Below, in pieces: positions 1 through 5,187 of a stretch of 5,187 bases of DNA. Positions within the stretch are counted from its first letter, which is position 1. Each line of letters starts with the position of its first letter. This stretch comes from Campylobacterota bacterium (lineage in GTDB: Bacteria > Campylobacterota > Campylobacteria > Campylobacterales > Sulfurovaceae), in assembly GCA_022600655.1 (NCBI GenBank), contig JAHZJZ010000122.1, positions 1 to 5,187 on the forward strand, in the 5' to 3' direction. Position numbers and translations under genes: made by a program. The notes under the pieces are model-generated. The model was not told the DNA's origin. It saw only the letters and a list, made by a program, of their open reading frames with translations, and searched no databases.

Positions 1-31
1 GTCAAATGATTTCACAGTTGAAAGGGAAAGA

Positions 32-52
32 GTAGGGGTAGGGCATTCCCCT
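32..52 (+). repeat. Possible degraded REP-like palindrome downstream of ubiD
   Basis: On the plus strand a GTAG tetranucleotide (32-35) is followed by a G/C-rich imperfect palindrome. AGGGG (34-38) can pair with CCCCT (48-52) around a 9-nt loop. The 9-mer GGGCATTCC (41-49) is identical to the core of the clear REP element at 1924-1947, where it reads on the minus strand. The two therefore face each other across ubiD. It starts 6 nt past the ubiD stop codon. It could also act as a weak 3' hairpin for the ubiD transcript, but no T-run follows it in the direction of transcription, so I do not call a terminator. Its status as a REP relative is an inference from this short shared core. Confidence 0.35.
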
Positions 53-58
53 TATCTT

Positions 59-1882
59 TTAGTCAAATGGTAAAAGCCCAAACTTCTTAATAAACGTCTC
101 ATCAATATCTATTAGTCCACGCTCTTGTAGGTTATCTAAAACCTCTTTGGTACAAAAGGTGTCTCCTGGCCACTCTCGGGTAAATCCATCTACTTCACTC
201 TTATTGGTTCCATCAACTACTATAAAGGGTTTAGTAATAATGTCTCTTTGTGCATCAATATTGTTAACAACACGCCATAGTAGCATATAAGGCTCATTGA
301 TATCGTTGTTGGTTTTATCGACAATAATTAAAACTTTAATATGCTTTTGGAGTGCATAGACTTTTTCTATGTCACTCATGACTGATTGTGTTTTGTTTAC
401 GGTAATCATACAGATAGGGTTTTTAGTGTGAGTAAAGTACTGTTTACACTCTAAAATATTACCATCTATCTCTTGGAATTTTTGAAGTAGGTTAGTGTCA
501 TCAAGAGGTATTTGAATCCCTTCTGCTACTTCAGCTCCTGTTGCATCAACGCCTAGTTTTCCACCTACTAAACTCTCATTTGCTGTATGGTCAAGGGCAT
601 CGATAATCCCTTGGGTGATAAGGATTTTTTCAGGGTCTAATCGGTTTAAGATATACTCTGTTATTGCCATATCATCACTAAGTTCTGGAGCATCTTCATG
701 AACAAAGATAGCATGTTTTACAAAACTCATCTGTCCTACACCCCAAAAGGCGTGCATAAACTGCTGTGCATGACCTTTGTAGAGGGTTTTCATCTTTCCG
801 AGTATTAGATTATGGAAAACACCATTTTCAGGCATATAGTAGTCTATAAGGTCAGGAGCCATTGGTTTGAGCATTGGCAAGAAGATTCTCTCTGTCGCCC
901 AGCCCATGTATTTGTCTTCTAGTGGTGGTTTTCCTACGACAGTGGCTTGGAAGACAGGGTTTGCTTTCATGGTAATGGTTTCTACTTCCATAATTGGGTA
1001 TGGCTCTTCAAGTGTGTAGTACCCAGTATGGTCACCAAATGGACCCTCTATTTTCATCTTTTGGGGGTCTACAAACCCTTCTATGACGATGTCTACATCT
1101 TTTGGGATGTATATATCGTTTGTGATAGATTTGACTAATCTAGCATTTTTATTTCGTACAAATCCATAAAGCAACATCTCAAACATACCATGTGGCATAG
1201 GAGCTTGTCCACACCAAATATAGAGAGGGTCACCACCGATTCCTACAGTTACGGGCATTTTTTTACCAGCTTTTTGGTACTGGTCAAAGAAGTGTGAGGC
1301 ATCTTTATGTATCTGCCAGTGCATACCGAGATGATTTTTATCGTACTGTTGGAGTCTATACATACCTAGGTTTTGCATTTTACCATCGAGACTTTGGGTA
1401 TAGACTTGTCCCATGGTGATAAATGGTCCACCATCCTCTTCCCATGTTTTTAAGATAGGAAGTTTGTCTAAATTAACATCATCTTTAGTAACAATAATCT
1501 CTTGACACTCACCTGAGGATTTTAGTCGTTTAGGAAAAACATTTTTAAGAGCAAAAAGTTCAGGAAGTATTTTAAGTTTTTCCATAAGCCCTTCAGGTGG
1601 TTTCATCTTAAGTAGCTTGTCAATTCCTTGTGCAACTGTGTCAGGGTGTTTAGCAAATATTTTTTCAGTTAGTTCTTTGTTGGCAAAGATGTTCATAAGT
1701 ACAGGCATATCATACTCTATATCTTTGTTACGATTGATAGGATTGGTAAAAAGTAGGGGGCGTGAGTCATCTTTTTTGACTTCTACATAAGCGATATGAG
1801 GAATTTCTAGTTCTACATCTAATGGTGTATCTATAATTTTTAGATTACCATTCTCTTTTAGCCACTCAACTACATCATTCAT
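59..1882 (-). CDS. ubiD: UbiD-family menaquinone biosynthesis decarboxylase
   Basis: This 607-residue protein has the full length expected of the long UbiD decarboxylases used for menaquinone synthesis. The family uses prenylated FMN (made by a UbiX partner, not in this window) to decarboxylate aromatic acids. In Campylobacterota, which generally make menaquinone by the futalosine route, the expected substrate is a prenylated dihydroxynaphthoate; that assignment is inferred. Visible motifs are NLGMYR at 171-176 (N171 a likely metal ligand, R176 the likely catalytic arginine), HKD at 192-194 (H192 a likely ligand), HGMFE at 231-235 (E235 a likely ligand) and EGPFGDHTGYY at 279-289 (E279 and D284 completing the Arg-Glu-Asp/Glu catalytic set). 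No key residue is missing and the frame is intact. A GGGAG ribosome-binding site at 1889-1893 supports the ATG at 1882. No membrane segment or signal peptide is seen, so it is cytoplasmic. Some databases use the name mqnL for the futalosine-pathway member. Confidence 0.93.
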   Translation of the reverse strand: MNDVVEWLKENGNLKIIDTPLDVELEIPHIAYVEVKKDDSRPLLFTNPINRNKDIEYDMPVLMNIFANKELTEKIFAKHPDTVAQGIDKLLKMKPPEGLMEKLKILPELFALKNVFPKRLKSSGECQEIIVTKDDVNLDKLPILKTWEEDGGPFITMGQVYTQSLDGKMQNLGMYRLQQYDKNHLGMHWQIHKDASHFFDQYQKAGKKMPVTVGIGGDPLYIWCGQAPMPHGMFEMLLYGFVRNKNARLVKSITNDIYIPKDVDIVIEGFVDPQKMKIEGPFGDHTGYYTLEEPYPIMEVETITMKANPVFQATVVGKPPLEDKYMGWATERIFLPMLKPMAPDLIDYYMPENGVFHNLILGKMKTLYKGHAQQFMHAFWGVGQMSFVKHAIFVHEDAPELSDDMAITEYILNRLDPEKILITQGIIDALDHTANESLVGGKLGVDATGAEVAEGIQIPLDDTNLLQKFQEIDGNILECKQYFTHTKNPICMITVNKTQSVMSDIEKVYALQKHIKVLIIVDKTNNDINEPYMLLWRVVNNIDAQRDIITKPFIVVDGTNKSEVDGFTREWPGDTFCTKEVLDNLQERGLIDIDETFIKKFGLLPFD

Positions 1883-1888
1883 ATAATA

Positions 1889-1893
1889 CTCCC
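1889..1893 (-). promoter_or_regulatory. Ribosome-binding site of ubiD
   Basis: GGGAG on the minus strand lies 6 nt before the ATG at 1882 and fixes the ubiD start. Its last three bases (GAG) lie inside one arm of the 10-bp inverted repeat that spans the leader. Confidence 0.7.
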
Positions 1894-1923
1894 AATTTTT
1901 GTAAAATTAGCGCTGATTTCTTT

Positions 1924-1947
1924 CGTGGGCAGGAATGCCCACGCTAC
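1924..1947 (-). repeat. REP-type palindrome with GTAG tetranucleotide
   Basis: Read on the minus strand, GTAG (1947-1944) is followed directly by a perfect 8-bp stem. CGTGGGCA (1943-1936 side) pairs with TGCCCACG (1931-1924 side) around a 4-nt loop, TTCC. A GTAG or GTGG tetranucleotide 5' of a short GC-rich palindrome is the known architecture of REP elements mobilised by REP-associated tyrosine transposases (RAYT, Y1_Tnp family). It is strikingly GC-rich within an AT-rich gap. No RAYT gene is in this window, so its source would be elsewhere in the genome. It lies in the probable 5' leader of ubiD, and no T-run follows it, so it is not a typical terminator. Confidence 0.75.
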
Positions 1948-1963
1948 AGTTAATTTTTTGAGT

Positions 1964-1993
1964 ATTATAGCTTAAAAGTAATTATTTTATCTA
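1964..1993 (-). promoter_or_regulatory. Predicted sigma-70 promoter for ubiD
   Basis: A perfect TATAAT -10 box reads on the minus strand at 1969-1964. With an 18-nt spacer, TAGATA (1993-1988) gives a weak -35 match, four of six to TTGACA. Epsilonproteobacterial housekeeping promoters often lack a clear -35 box and depend on the -10 box in AT-rich surroundings, which fits. Transcription would start near 1956-1958, giving a leader of roughly 75 nt containing the REP hairpin. Confidence 0.5.
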
Positions 1994-1996
1994 TTC

Positions 1997-2653
1997 TTAT
2001 TTTTGAATTTCAGCGACAATAACACCTCTAAATTCACCTTCAGCAAATCCAGTTGCTAAATCTTTAGGGTATCTCTCTTTAATACTTTTAAGAACTTGAG
2101 GTTCCATTTGACTACTATCAGCATGACAGATAAGACAAGGTTTTTTAGTAGGTAGTGGTTTATAAACTCTATAGTGGTTGCTCATCTCAACAGCAACAGG
2201 TTTAAAATCACTTTTGGTAGCAAGTACTTGCATTACTTCAGTATCGGTAGCATCAGGTTTATTTTGAGGGTTTCTATACTTTAGAGCAGTTCTTCTAACT
2301 TTAGTGTCAGTTGTACCAGCATTATATGAGTCAGTCATCTCCATAGCCATTGCTGAACATACACCCATAGCAGTTAAGTGTGTTTTATCATCTTTAAGTG
2401 CATTTACCAATGTTGGTTGAAGTGTACCCATAAAACCATCGATGTGTACCATACCTTGTTCTATAACAATTGCTTTATCGATATATTTAACATCTGTACT
2501 TGTTGTTACTGTTTCTACTTTCTCTGCAACTACAACCTCTTGTACTTCGACTGGAGCTTCTACTTTTGTTGAAGCAGGTGCTGGAGCCTCTGGTGTATTA
2601 CATGCTGCAAAAAGCAGAGGTGTAAGAATTAAAGCATAAAATTTGTTGTTCAT
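1997..2653 (-). CDS. DUF3365 (Tll0287-like) monohaem c-type lipoprotein
   Basis: This 218-residue exported protein begins with a short lipoprotein signal ending in LLFAAC, so C18 is the probable lipidated cysteine. Phe at position -3 is slightly unusual for a lipobox. A Pro/Ala/Val/Glu-rich linker follows (about residues 20-52), then a DUF3365 domain to the C-terminus. That domain shows RRTALKYRNPQNKPD at 120-134, a CLICH haem c-attachment motif at 173-177, and a family-typical end containing YPKDLATGFAEGEFRG (195-210). DUF3365 domains have a PAS-like fold and occur alone or as sensory inputs to kinases and cyclases. In cyanobacterial Tll0287 the haem is held by His and Cys; C99, in GVCS, is the candidate second ligand here. 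The protein should be anchored in the periplasm as a redox or ligand sensor or small electron carrier; which one cannot be told. An AGGAGA ribosome-binding site supports the ATG at 2653. Confidence 0.87.
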   Translation of the reverse strand: MNNKFYALILTPLLFAACNTPEAPAPASTKVEAPVEVQEVVVAEKVETVTTSTDVKYIDKAIVIEQGMVHIDGFMGTLQPTLVNALKDDKTHLTAMGVCSAMAMEMTDSYNAGTTDTKVRRTALKYRNPQNKPDATDTEVMQVLATKSDFKPVAVEMSNHYRVYKPLPTKKPCLICHADSSQMEPQVLKSIKERYPKDLATGFAEGEFRGVIVAEIQK

Positions 2654-2657
2654 TTTA

Positions 2658-2663
2658 TCTCCT
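2658..2663 (-). promoter_or_regulatory. Ribosome-binding site of the DUF3365 gene
   Basis: AGGAGA on the minus strand ends 4 nt before the ATG at 2653. It is strong and supports the start chosen, which also places the lipobox correctly after a short hydrophobic stretch. Confidence 0.7.
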
Positions 2664-2682
2664 AAATTAAAAAATATTTAGA

Positions 2683-2688
2683 AGTATA
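2683..2688 (-). promoter_or_regulatory. Possible -10 box upstream of the DUF3365 gene
   Basis: TATACT on the minus strand overlaps the region just past the deacetylase stop codon (2690-2692) and lies 29 nt before the DUF3365 gene start. No -35 match is visible at the usual spacing and the surroundings are uniformly AT-rich, so this is a weak candidate. The gene may simply be co-transcribed with the deacetylase, 36 nt upstream. Confidence 0.25.
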
Positions 2689-2689
2689 A

Positions 2690-3640
2690 CTATTTTGATA
2701 AAACCATCAGCTTAATTCTATTCTTAACCTTAACACCAATTTTAATACGATTGAGTTTAACACGTTTATTTGCTTTATAAACTATCTTTCCATTTTTGAC
2801 TTTTACTCTGTTCCAACCGTTATTTGAGATGAAAATTTCAGCATCAGTTATGGTTTTATCATCAAGTGTAACCTCTACCGTTCGTACCATTTTATCTTTA
2901 GGGTAAACCAGTGGTTGTTGGAAGCTAACGCCACAAAGCTCTTTGAACTTTAGGTATAGCTTGAATGGAGCTTTACCTACAAGGGCTGAACGATCGATAT
3001 CATAAGCATCAGAACACTCTCCATGTACAGCACCAATATTTTGGTTGAATACAGCTTTAAAGTTGTATTGGTCAACAACTTTTTTTACTCTATCATCATA
3101 TTCACCGTAAGCATATACAAAGAGTCTAGGGTCGTAGTCTAAATGTTTTTTCATTAATTCTAACCCTCTGTCCATATCAGCTTTTATCTCACTGTCACTC
3201 ATCTGTCCGTAGTGACCATGTCCATAGGTATGAAACTCAACATCACCATGTTTGGCAATCTCTTTAAGTTGTTTCCACGAGACATAATCTTTATATTTTT
3301 TTTCGGTATATTTTACAGCGATAAAGAGTGTAAAAGGGTAACCATACTGTTTAAAAATAGGTAAACCATGAGTATAGAAACTCTTGAAACCATCATCTAT
3401 GGTTAGTGCCACCCATTTATCTGGTACTTTTTCATTGGCTTTAATTTTGTCAACGATATCTATAAGAGGAACAACTTTATAGTTATGTTGTTTGAAATAC
3501 TCAAATTCTCTTTTGAGTTCAGAGGTAGAGGTGTTTGTTGTGGGGTAACGATTGTCATCAAATCGGTGATAGACAAAAATATGTCCATCACTGAGAAGGT
3601 ATGGGGACAAAAGTAGGAATAGGAGGAGGACTCTTGTCAT
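2690..3640 (-). CDS. Secreted polysaccharide deacetylase (carbohydrate esterase 4 / NodB fold)
   Basis: This 316-residue protein opens with a short signal peptide (hydrophobic core about residues 4-16), so it acts outside the inner membrane. The NodB catalytic domain covers roughly residues 20-235. TIDDG at 80-84 supplies the likely catalytic base D82 and metal ligand D83, and HTYGH at 137-141 supplies metal ligands H137 and H141. YAYGEYD at 176-182 matches the third motif except that the usual Pro before Tyr-Gly is Ala (A177). Such enzymes remove N-acetyl groups from peptidoglycan or surface polysaccharides; the substrate here is unknown. A small, probably beta-rich C-terminal region (about 245-316) follows, and its last 39 residues hold 15 Lys/Arg and no acidic residue. 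The gene starts 33 nt after ftsZ with no strong ribosome-binding site. An in-frame stop at 3650-3652 rules out an earlier start. Confidence 0.88.
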   Translation of the reverse strand: MTRVLLLFLLLSPYLLSDGHIFVYHRFDDNRYPTTNTSTSELKREFEYFKQHNYKVVPLIDIVDKIKANEKVPDKWVALTIDDGFKSFYTHGLPIFKQYGYPFTLFIAVKYTEKKYKDYVSWKQLKEIAKHGDVEFHTYGHGHYGQMSDSEIKADMDRGLELMKKHLDYDPRLFVYAYGEYDDRVKKVVDQYNFKAVFNQNIGAVHGECSDAYDIDRSALVGKAPFKLYLKFKELCGVSFQQPLVYPKDKMVRTVEVTLDDKTITDAEIFISNNGWNRVKVKNGKIVYKANKRVKLNRIKIGVKVKNRIKLMVLSK

Positions 3641-3663
3641 ATTATATCTTTACTTGGTTTATT

Positions 3664-3684
3664 AGATGGATTATTAATCCATCT
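3664..3684 (-). other. Perfect hairpin straddling the ftsZ stop codon
   Basis: Positions 3664-3684 form a perfect inverted repeat: AGATGGATT at one end and AATCCATCT at the other, giving a 9-bp stem with a 3-nt loop. The structure contains the last FtsZ codons and its TAA stop. No T-run follows on the minus strand, so it is not a standard intrinsic terminator. It could protect the 3' end of ftsZ mRNA or reduce read-through or translation into the deacetylase gene, which starts 24 nt further on. The palindrome is directly visible; the role is inferred. Confidence 0.5.
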
Positions 3685-4828
3685 GCTTTCTTAAAAATGT
3701 AGGTGTGTCTAAATAGTCATTTTGATCATTGTTATATCCACCAATTACTTTAGCATTACCTAAAAGTGATCCTTGTGTAGGTCGCTTTAATTGAGAGGTG
3801 TTAACAGCTGTTTTATGCTCTTCTGGTTGAGCATGTTCTTCAAGATCTGAAGGATCCTCAAAGCCAGTTGCGATAATGGTTAACTTCACTTGGTCAAGTG
3901 GAATATCTTCAGAAGTGGTGGTACCAAAAATAATATTTGCATCTTCGTCAGCATTCTCTTCAACGATATCCATCGCTTCTGAAATCTCAGCCAATGGATA
4001 GTCAGGGTGAATATGGAAGTGAACCAAGATACCCATTGCTCCATCGATTGAAAGGTTATCAAGAAGTGGAGACTCAATAGCTGTTTTAGCCGCATCATAA
4101 GCAGCTGAATTTCCTTGGCTTTCACCAACACCCATAAGTGCTAGACCTCTATGGCTCATAACAGTTTTAACATCAGCGAAGTCTAGGTTAATGTCATTGG
4201 CTCCGTGAGAAAGAATTACATTTGAAATTCCTCCTACAGCTTGAGCCAATACATTGTCAACCAGTCTAAAGCTATCTCTCATACCAAGATTTTTCTCAAC
4301 GATTGAAAGAAGTCTCTCATTTGGTACAACAATGATTGAATCACTCTCTTTTTTAAGCTCTTCAAGACCAGCTTTGGCTAGTTTTTTTCTTTTTCTACCC
4401 TCAAAAGCAAAAGGGCTAGTAACGATAGATACAGTCAATGCACCTACCTCTTTAGCAGCTTGGGCGATAACTGGTGCAGCACCTGTTCCTGTACCACCAC
4501 CAAGACCAGCAGAGATAAATACTAAGTCAGCACCATTTAACATGGTTTTGATACTATCATAGCTCTCTTCGGCAGCAGCTTTACCCACCTCAGGTTTCAT
4601 ACCTGCACCCAAACCTTTGGTTGCATTCATACCCAGTTGCATTTTGTATGGTGCTAATGAAGCATCAAGTGCTTGAGCATCTGTATTGGCTACAAGTAAA
4701 TCAATACCACCAATACCTTCATTAATCATGTGGTTAATCATGTTTCCACCACCACCACCGACACCAATAGCTTTTATTTTTGCACCATGAATTCCAGATG
4801 GTGACTCTTTTATATTAAATGCTTCCAT
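3674..4828 (-). CDS. ftsZ: Cell division GTPase FtsZ
   Basis: FtsZ is the tubulin-like GTPase that polymerises into the cytokinetic ring under the membrane. The 384-residue protein is complete. It has a glycine-rich nucleotide-binding stretch (VGGGGGN, 23-29), the tubulin/FtsZ signature GGGTGTG (110-116), and the T7 synergy loop NLDFAD (214-219), whose D216 and D219 activate GTP hydrolysis in the neighbouring subunit. The globular core ends near TGFED (321-325). A linker of about 45 residues follows, then a well-kept C-terminal peptide, DYLDTPTFLRKQMD (371-384), which closely matches the E. coli peptide that binds FtsA and other partners. A perfect AGGAGG site 5 nt upstream fixes the ATG. ftsA lies 21 nt upstream in the classic ftsA-ftsZ order, so the two are almost certainly co-transcribed. 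A hairpin overlaps its stop codon. Confidence 0.98.
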   Translation of the reverse strand: MEAFNIKESPSGIHGAKIKAIGVGGGGGNMINHMINEGIGGIDLLVANTDAQALDASLAPYKMQLGMNATKGLGAGMKPEVGKAAAEESYDSIKTMLNGADLVFISAGLGGGTGTGAAPVIAQAAKEVGALTVSIVTSPFAFEGRKRKKLAKAGLEELKKESDSIIVVPNERLLSIVEKNLGMRDSFRLVDNVLAQAVGGISNVILSHGANDINLDFADVKTVMSHRGLALMGVGESQGNSAAYDAAKTAIESPLLDNLSIDGAMGILVHFHIHPDYPLAEISEAMDIVEENADEDANIIFGTTTSEDIPLDQVKLTIIATGFEDPSDLEEHAQPEEHKTAVNTSQLKRPTQGSLLGNAKVIGGYNNDQNDYLDTPTFLRKQMD

Positions 4829-4833
4829 TTATT

Positions 4834-4839
4834 CCTCCT
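4834..4839 (-). promoter_or_regulatory. Consensus ribosome-binding site of ftsZ
   Basis: AGGAGG on the minus strand, 5 nt before the ATG at 4828, is a perfect Shine-Dalgarno sequence. It is the strongest in the window, in keeping with the high FtsZ:FtsA ratio cells need from a shared transcript. Confidence 0.8.
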
Positions 4840-4849
4840 AACCGTTGGT

Positions 4850-5187
4850 TTAAAATATTTTTTTTGCCCAGTCAACAAAGCTTTGGACAGGGTTATTATT
4901 GTTTTTAGTTGGCTCTTTGCTTAAGTCAGCAAATAAATCATTAACAGCTTCCTCTTCAAATGAAGGTTTTGAAACCGAAATTTTTGGTTGTTCTTGTGAT
5001 ACACCACTGTTGATAGCGATATCACTTAGTGACTCTTTAGGTCTATACTCTTTTGAGTGTAACATCTGTTTACTACGATCTAGTTCGTATTCGGTGTAAT
5101 CTCCTGCTTCGTAAAGCAGAAGACCAATAGCTGTGGCATACTCAGGTGATAAAAGTTCATCTGGCATCTTATTTAGATGTTTTGGTA
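4850..5187 (-). CDS. ftsA: Cell division protein FtsA, C-terminal part (5' end outside window)
   Basis: The frame is open to the window edge, so only about the last 112 codons are present; the Met at 5167 is internal, not the start. FtsA is the actin-like ATPase that binds the FtsZ C-terminal peptide and tethers the ring to the membrane. The visible part begins in the last conserved block (ELLSPEYATAIGLLLYEAG, typical of the FtsA end region). It continues through a long polar linker that is poorly conserved in general, and ends with NPVQSFVDWAKKIF, an amphipathic helix matching the expected membrane-targeting sequence. The ATP-binding domains are outside the window. Position directly upstream of ftsZ strongly supports the call. 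No frameshift is seen. Confidence 0.9.
   Translation of the reverse strand, partial: PKHLNKMPDELLSPEYATAIGLLLYEAGDYTEYELDRSKQMLHSKEYRPKESLSDIAINSGVSQEQPKISVSKPSFEEEAVNDLFADLSKEPTKNNNNPVQSFVDWAKKIF

Larger units (their letters stand above)
1882..1969 (-). other. Structured ubiD leader: inverted repeat joining start site and upstream -10 box
   Basis: TATAATACTC at 1882-1891 and GAGTATTATA at 1960-1969 (both read on the plus strand) are exact reverse complements of 10 bp. A second pair lies just inside: AAAATTA at 1903-1909 and TAATTTT at 1951-1957. The REP hairpin (1924-1943) sits in the enclosed loop. In a transcript entering from the upstream gene, the arm at 1960-1969 could pair with the arm holding part of the ubiD Shine-Dalgarno sequence and the first base of its start codon. 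A transcript starting just after the -10 box would lack the upstream arm. The repeat is directly visible; any regulatory role is inferred. Confidence 0.4.

Noticed and set aside
10..23. Small hairpin TTTCA-CAGT-TGAAA as a possible ubiD terminator
   Set aside because: The stem is only 5 bp, mostly A-T, and no T-run follows in the direction of ubiD transcription.
947..1138. Plus-strand open frame of 63 codons inside ubiD
   Set aside because: It lies wholly inside a well-supported conserved gene on the other strand, and its translation is rich in Phe, Tyr, Trp and Val with no recognisable motif.
2378..2639. Two overlapping plus-strand open frames opposite the DUF3365 gene
   Set aside because: They are antisense shadows of the signal peptide and the low-complexity linker; the Cys/Phe-rich and Ala/Thr/Ser-rich compositions reflect this. 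No convincing ribosome-binding site was noted.
3641..3646. TATAAT on the minus strand immediately before the deacetylase start
   Set aside because: A -10 box touching the ATG would place the transcription start inside the gene, and AT-rich gaps produce this hexamer often.
3886..4131. Minus-strand 81-codon frame inside ftsZ
   Set aside because: It is an out-of-frame reading of highly conserved FtsZ sequence with no independent support.
4254..4562. Plus-strand 102-codon frame opposite ftsZ
   Set aside because: It is an antisense shadow of the FtsZ GTPase core; its Pro/Ala/Ser-rich translation mirrors the Gly/Thr-rich signature on the other strand.
4899..5099. Plus-strand 66-codon frame opposite ftsA
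   Set aside because: It is antisense to the ftsA C-terminal linker, with no motif or gene-like context.
5104..5119. 6-bp hairpin CTGCTT-CGTA-AAGCAG inside ftsA
   Set aside because: It lies in coding sequence, is short, is not followed by a T-run, and is explained by conserved codons.

Overview
This window looks like an ordinary core chromosomal segment of a Campylobacterota (Epsilonproteobacteria) genome, probably a Sulfurimonas- or Sulfurovum-like organism. The placement rests on the FtsZ sequence, on a long menaquinone-type UbiD decarboxylase, on the AT-rich base composition with AT-rich intergenic gaps, and on the tight one-strand gene packing. It is inferred from remembered family resemblance, not from a database search.

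All five genes lie on the minus strand, so transcription runs from the right edge (5187) to the left edge (1). In order they are: the C-terminal end of ftsA (cut by the window edge), ftsZ, a secreted polysaccharide deacetylase, a DUF3365 (Tll0287-like) c-type haem lipoprotein, and a UbiD-family decarboxylase of menaquinone synthesis. Gaps are 21, 33, 36 and 114 nt. The first four genes are close enough to form one transcription unit. The 114-nt gap before ubiD carries its own promoter-like sequence, so ubiD is probably transcribed at least partly on its own.

Functionally, ftsA and ftsZ encode the membrane tether and the polymerising GTPase of the division ring. The deacetylase is predicted to be exported and may modify cell-wall or surface polysaccharide; its location suggests, but does not prove, a link to the envelope and division. 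The haem lipoprotein and UbiD are better explained by respiration or redox sensing and quinone supply than by division.

No stretch over 300 bases lacks a gene. I see no tRNA, rRNA, CRISPR array, insertion sequence or clear phage or defence system. The structures not explained by genes are small: a textbook REP-type palindrome with a GTAG tetranucleotide in the ubiD leader, a possible degraded relative in inverted orientation beyond the ubiD stop, a 10-bp inverted repeat joining the ubiD ribosome-binding site to the upstream -10 box, and a perfect hairpin straddling the ftsZ stop codon. I found no convincing new system.
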